Made by a program: the position numbers and the translations under genes | Notes under the pieces: generated by a model | The model's input: the letters and a program-made list of their open reading frames with translations, nothing else | The model's database searches: none | What the model was told of the DNA's origin: nothing | Shown here: in pieces, positions 63,890-64,000 of the stretch | Numbering within the stretch: the stretch's first letter is position 1 | How the letters are laid out: the number at the start of each line of letters is the position of its first letter | Assembly: GCF_905397275.1 (NCBI RefSeq) | Contig: NZ_CAJPUY010000019.1 | Location: 100,523-164,522, forward strand | From: Cupriavidus yeoncheonensis | GTDB taxonomy: Bacteria > Pseudomonadota > Gammaproteobacteria > Burkholderiales > Burkholderiaceae | Direction of reading: 5' to 3' | Length of the DNA: 64,000 nt

Positions 63890-64000
63890 TGACCCGTCCT
63901 GAATAAGGTTGACACTTTTCCCGCAGTGATGAGGAGAGTGCCTTGGAGATGGATCGGAAGCGAACGCAACGCGACTACACGCTGGCTTTTAAATTAGCAG
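63890..64000 (+). mobile_element. Left end of an IS3-like insertion sequence
   Basis: The element appears to begin TGACCCGTCCTGAATAAGG, a terminal-repeat-like sequence starting with TG. A transposase start follows. The right end lies beyond the window. Confidence 0.6.
63943..64000 (+). CDS. IS transposase OrfA, 3' end cut by window edge
   Basis: The frame reads LEMDRKRTQRDYTLAFKLA, the usual opening of an IS3-family OrfA helix-turn-helix. GAGGAGAG lies upstream. A TTG at 63943 or an ATG at 63949 is the start. Only about 19 codons are visible. Confidence 0.7.
   Translation, partial: MEMDRKRTQRDYTLAFKLA

Overview
The window is GC-rich DNA (clear G/C third-position bias) from a Burkholderiaceae-type betaproteobacterium, most likely Cupriavidus or a close relative. 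This is inferred from five Bug-family tricarboxylate-type periplasmic binding proteins lying alone in catabolic operons, a chrBA chromate operon, a LexA-boxed imuA-imuB-dnaE2 mutasome, and many IclR/LysR/TetR/MocR-type regulators. It reads as a chromosomal or chromid accessory/metabolic region. I found no rRNA, tRNA or CRISPR array. One insertion sequence begins at the right edge.

Layout, left part (1-16 kb). A 5'-truncated APC permease, an O-methyltransferase, a YaiI/DUF188 protein, an SRPBCC protein, a secreted unknown and a disordered BON-domain protein come first. Then come two solute-uptake/catabolism units. The first is LysR // Bug - HglS (2-oxoadipate dioxygenase/decarboxylase) - aminotransferase, which points to 2-aminoadipate/2-oxoadipate use. 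The second is IclR // Bug - RraA-like aldolase - D-2-hydroxyacid dehydrogenase - Bug - SMP-30 lactonase, which suggests sugar-acid or hydroxy-diacid use. Two perfect copies of TTGTAC-N3-GTACAA lie in the IclR divergent promoter.

Middle (15.5-36 kb). This part is mostly single genes and small operons: PaiB // MocR, GST, fatty-acid hydroxylase, three small exported proteins, DUF427, a TetR // NTF2 - SDR - old yellow enzyme operon, a PaaI thioesterase, and an AhpD-like / isochorismatase / XapX group ending in a TrmB-type regulator. A 1134-residue zinc-ribbon / class III cyclase / AAA / TPR signalling protein, three small stress-type proteins and chrBA follow.

Right part (36-64 kb). The SOS mutasome cassette sits behind a perfect LexA box and is followed by threonine aldolase. 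Next are two small DUF genes and a two-gene operon of a PgaC-like glycosyltransferase and an outer-membrane beta-barrel protein. An AraC // BKACE (DUF849) - quinone oxidoreductase - Bug - TauD dioxygenase unit has a 21-bp-period direct-repeat operator. A dienelactone hydrolase, DUF3016 and a UDG-family protein precede a cupin - Bug - acyl-CoA dehydrogenase - CaiB transferase - IclR operon. The window ends with a broken gene, a TetR gene behind twin dyads - DUF1348, PepSY - cytochrome b561, class I fructose-bisphosphate aldolase, DUF3175 and the left end of an IS3-like element.

The strongest candidates for undescribed biology are the synthase/barrel pair at 44.7-47.0 kb, the four Bug-linked catabolic operons with their visible operators, the 11-bp tandem repeat upstream of the BON gene, and the TrmB-type regulator beside the isochorismatase/AhpD pair.
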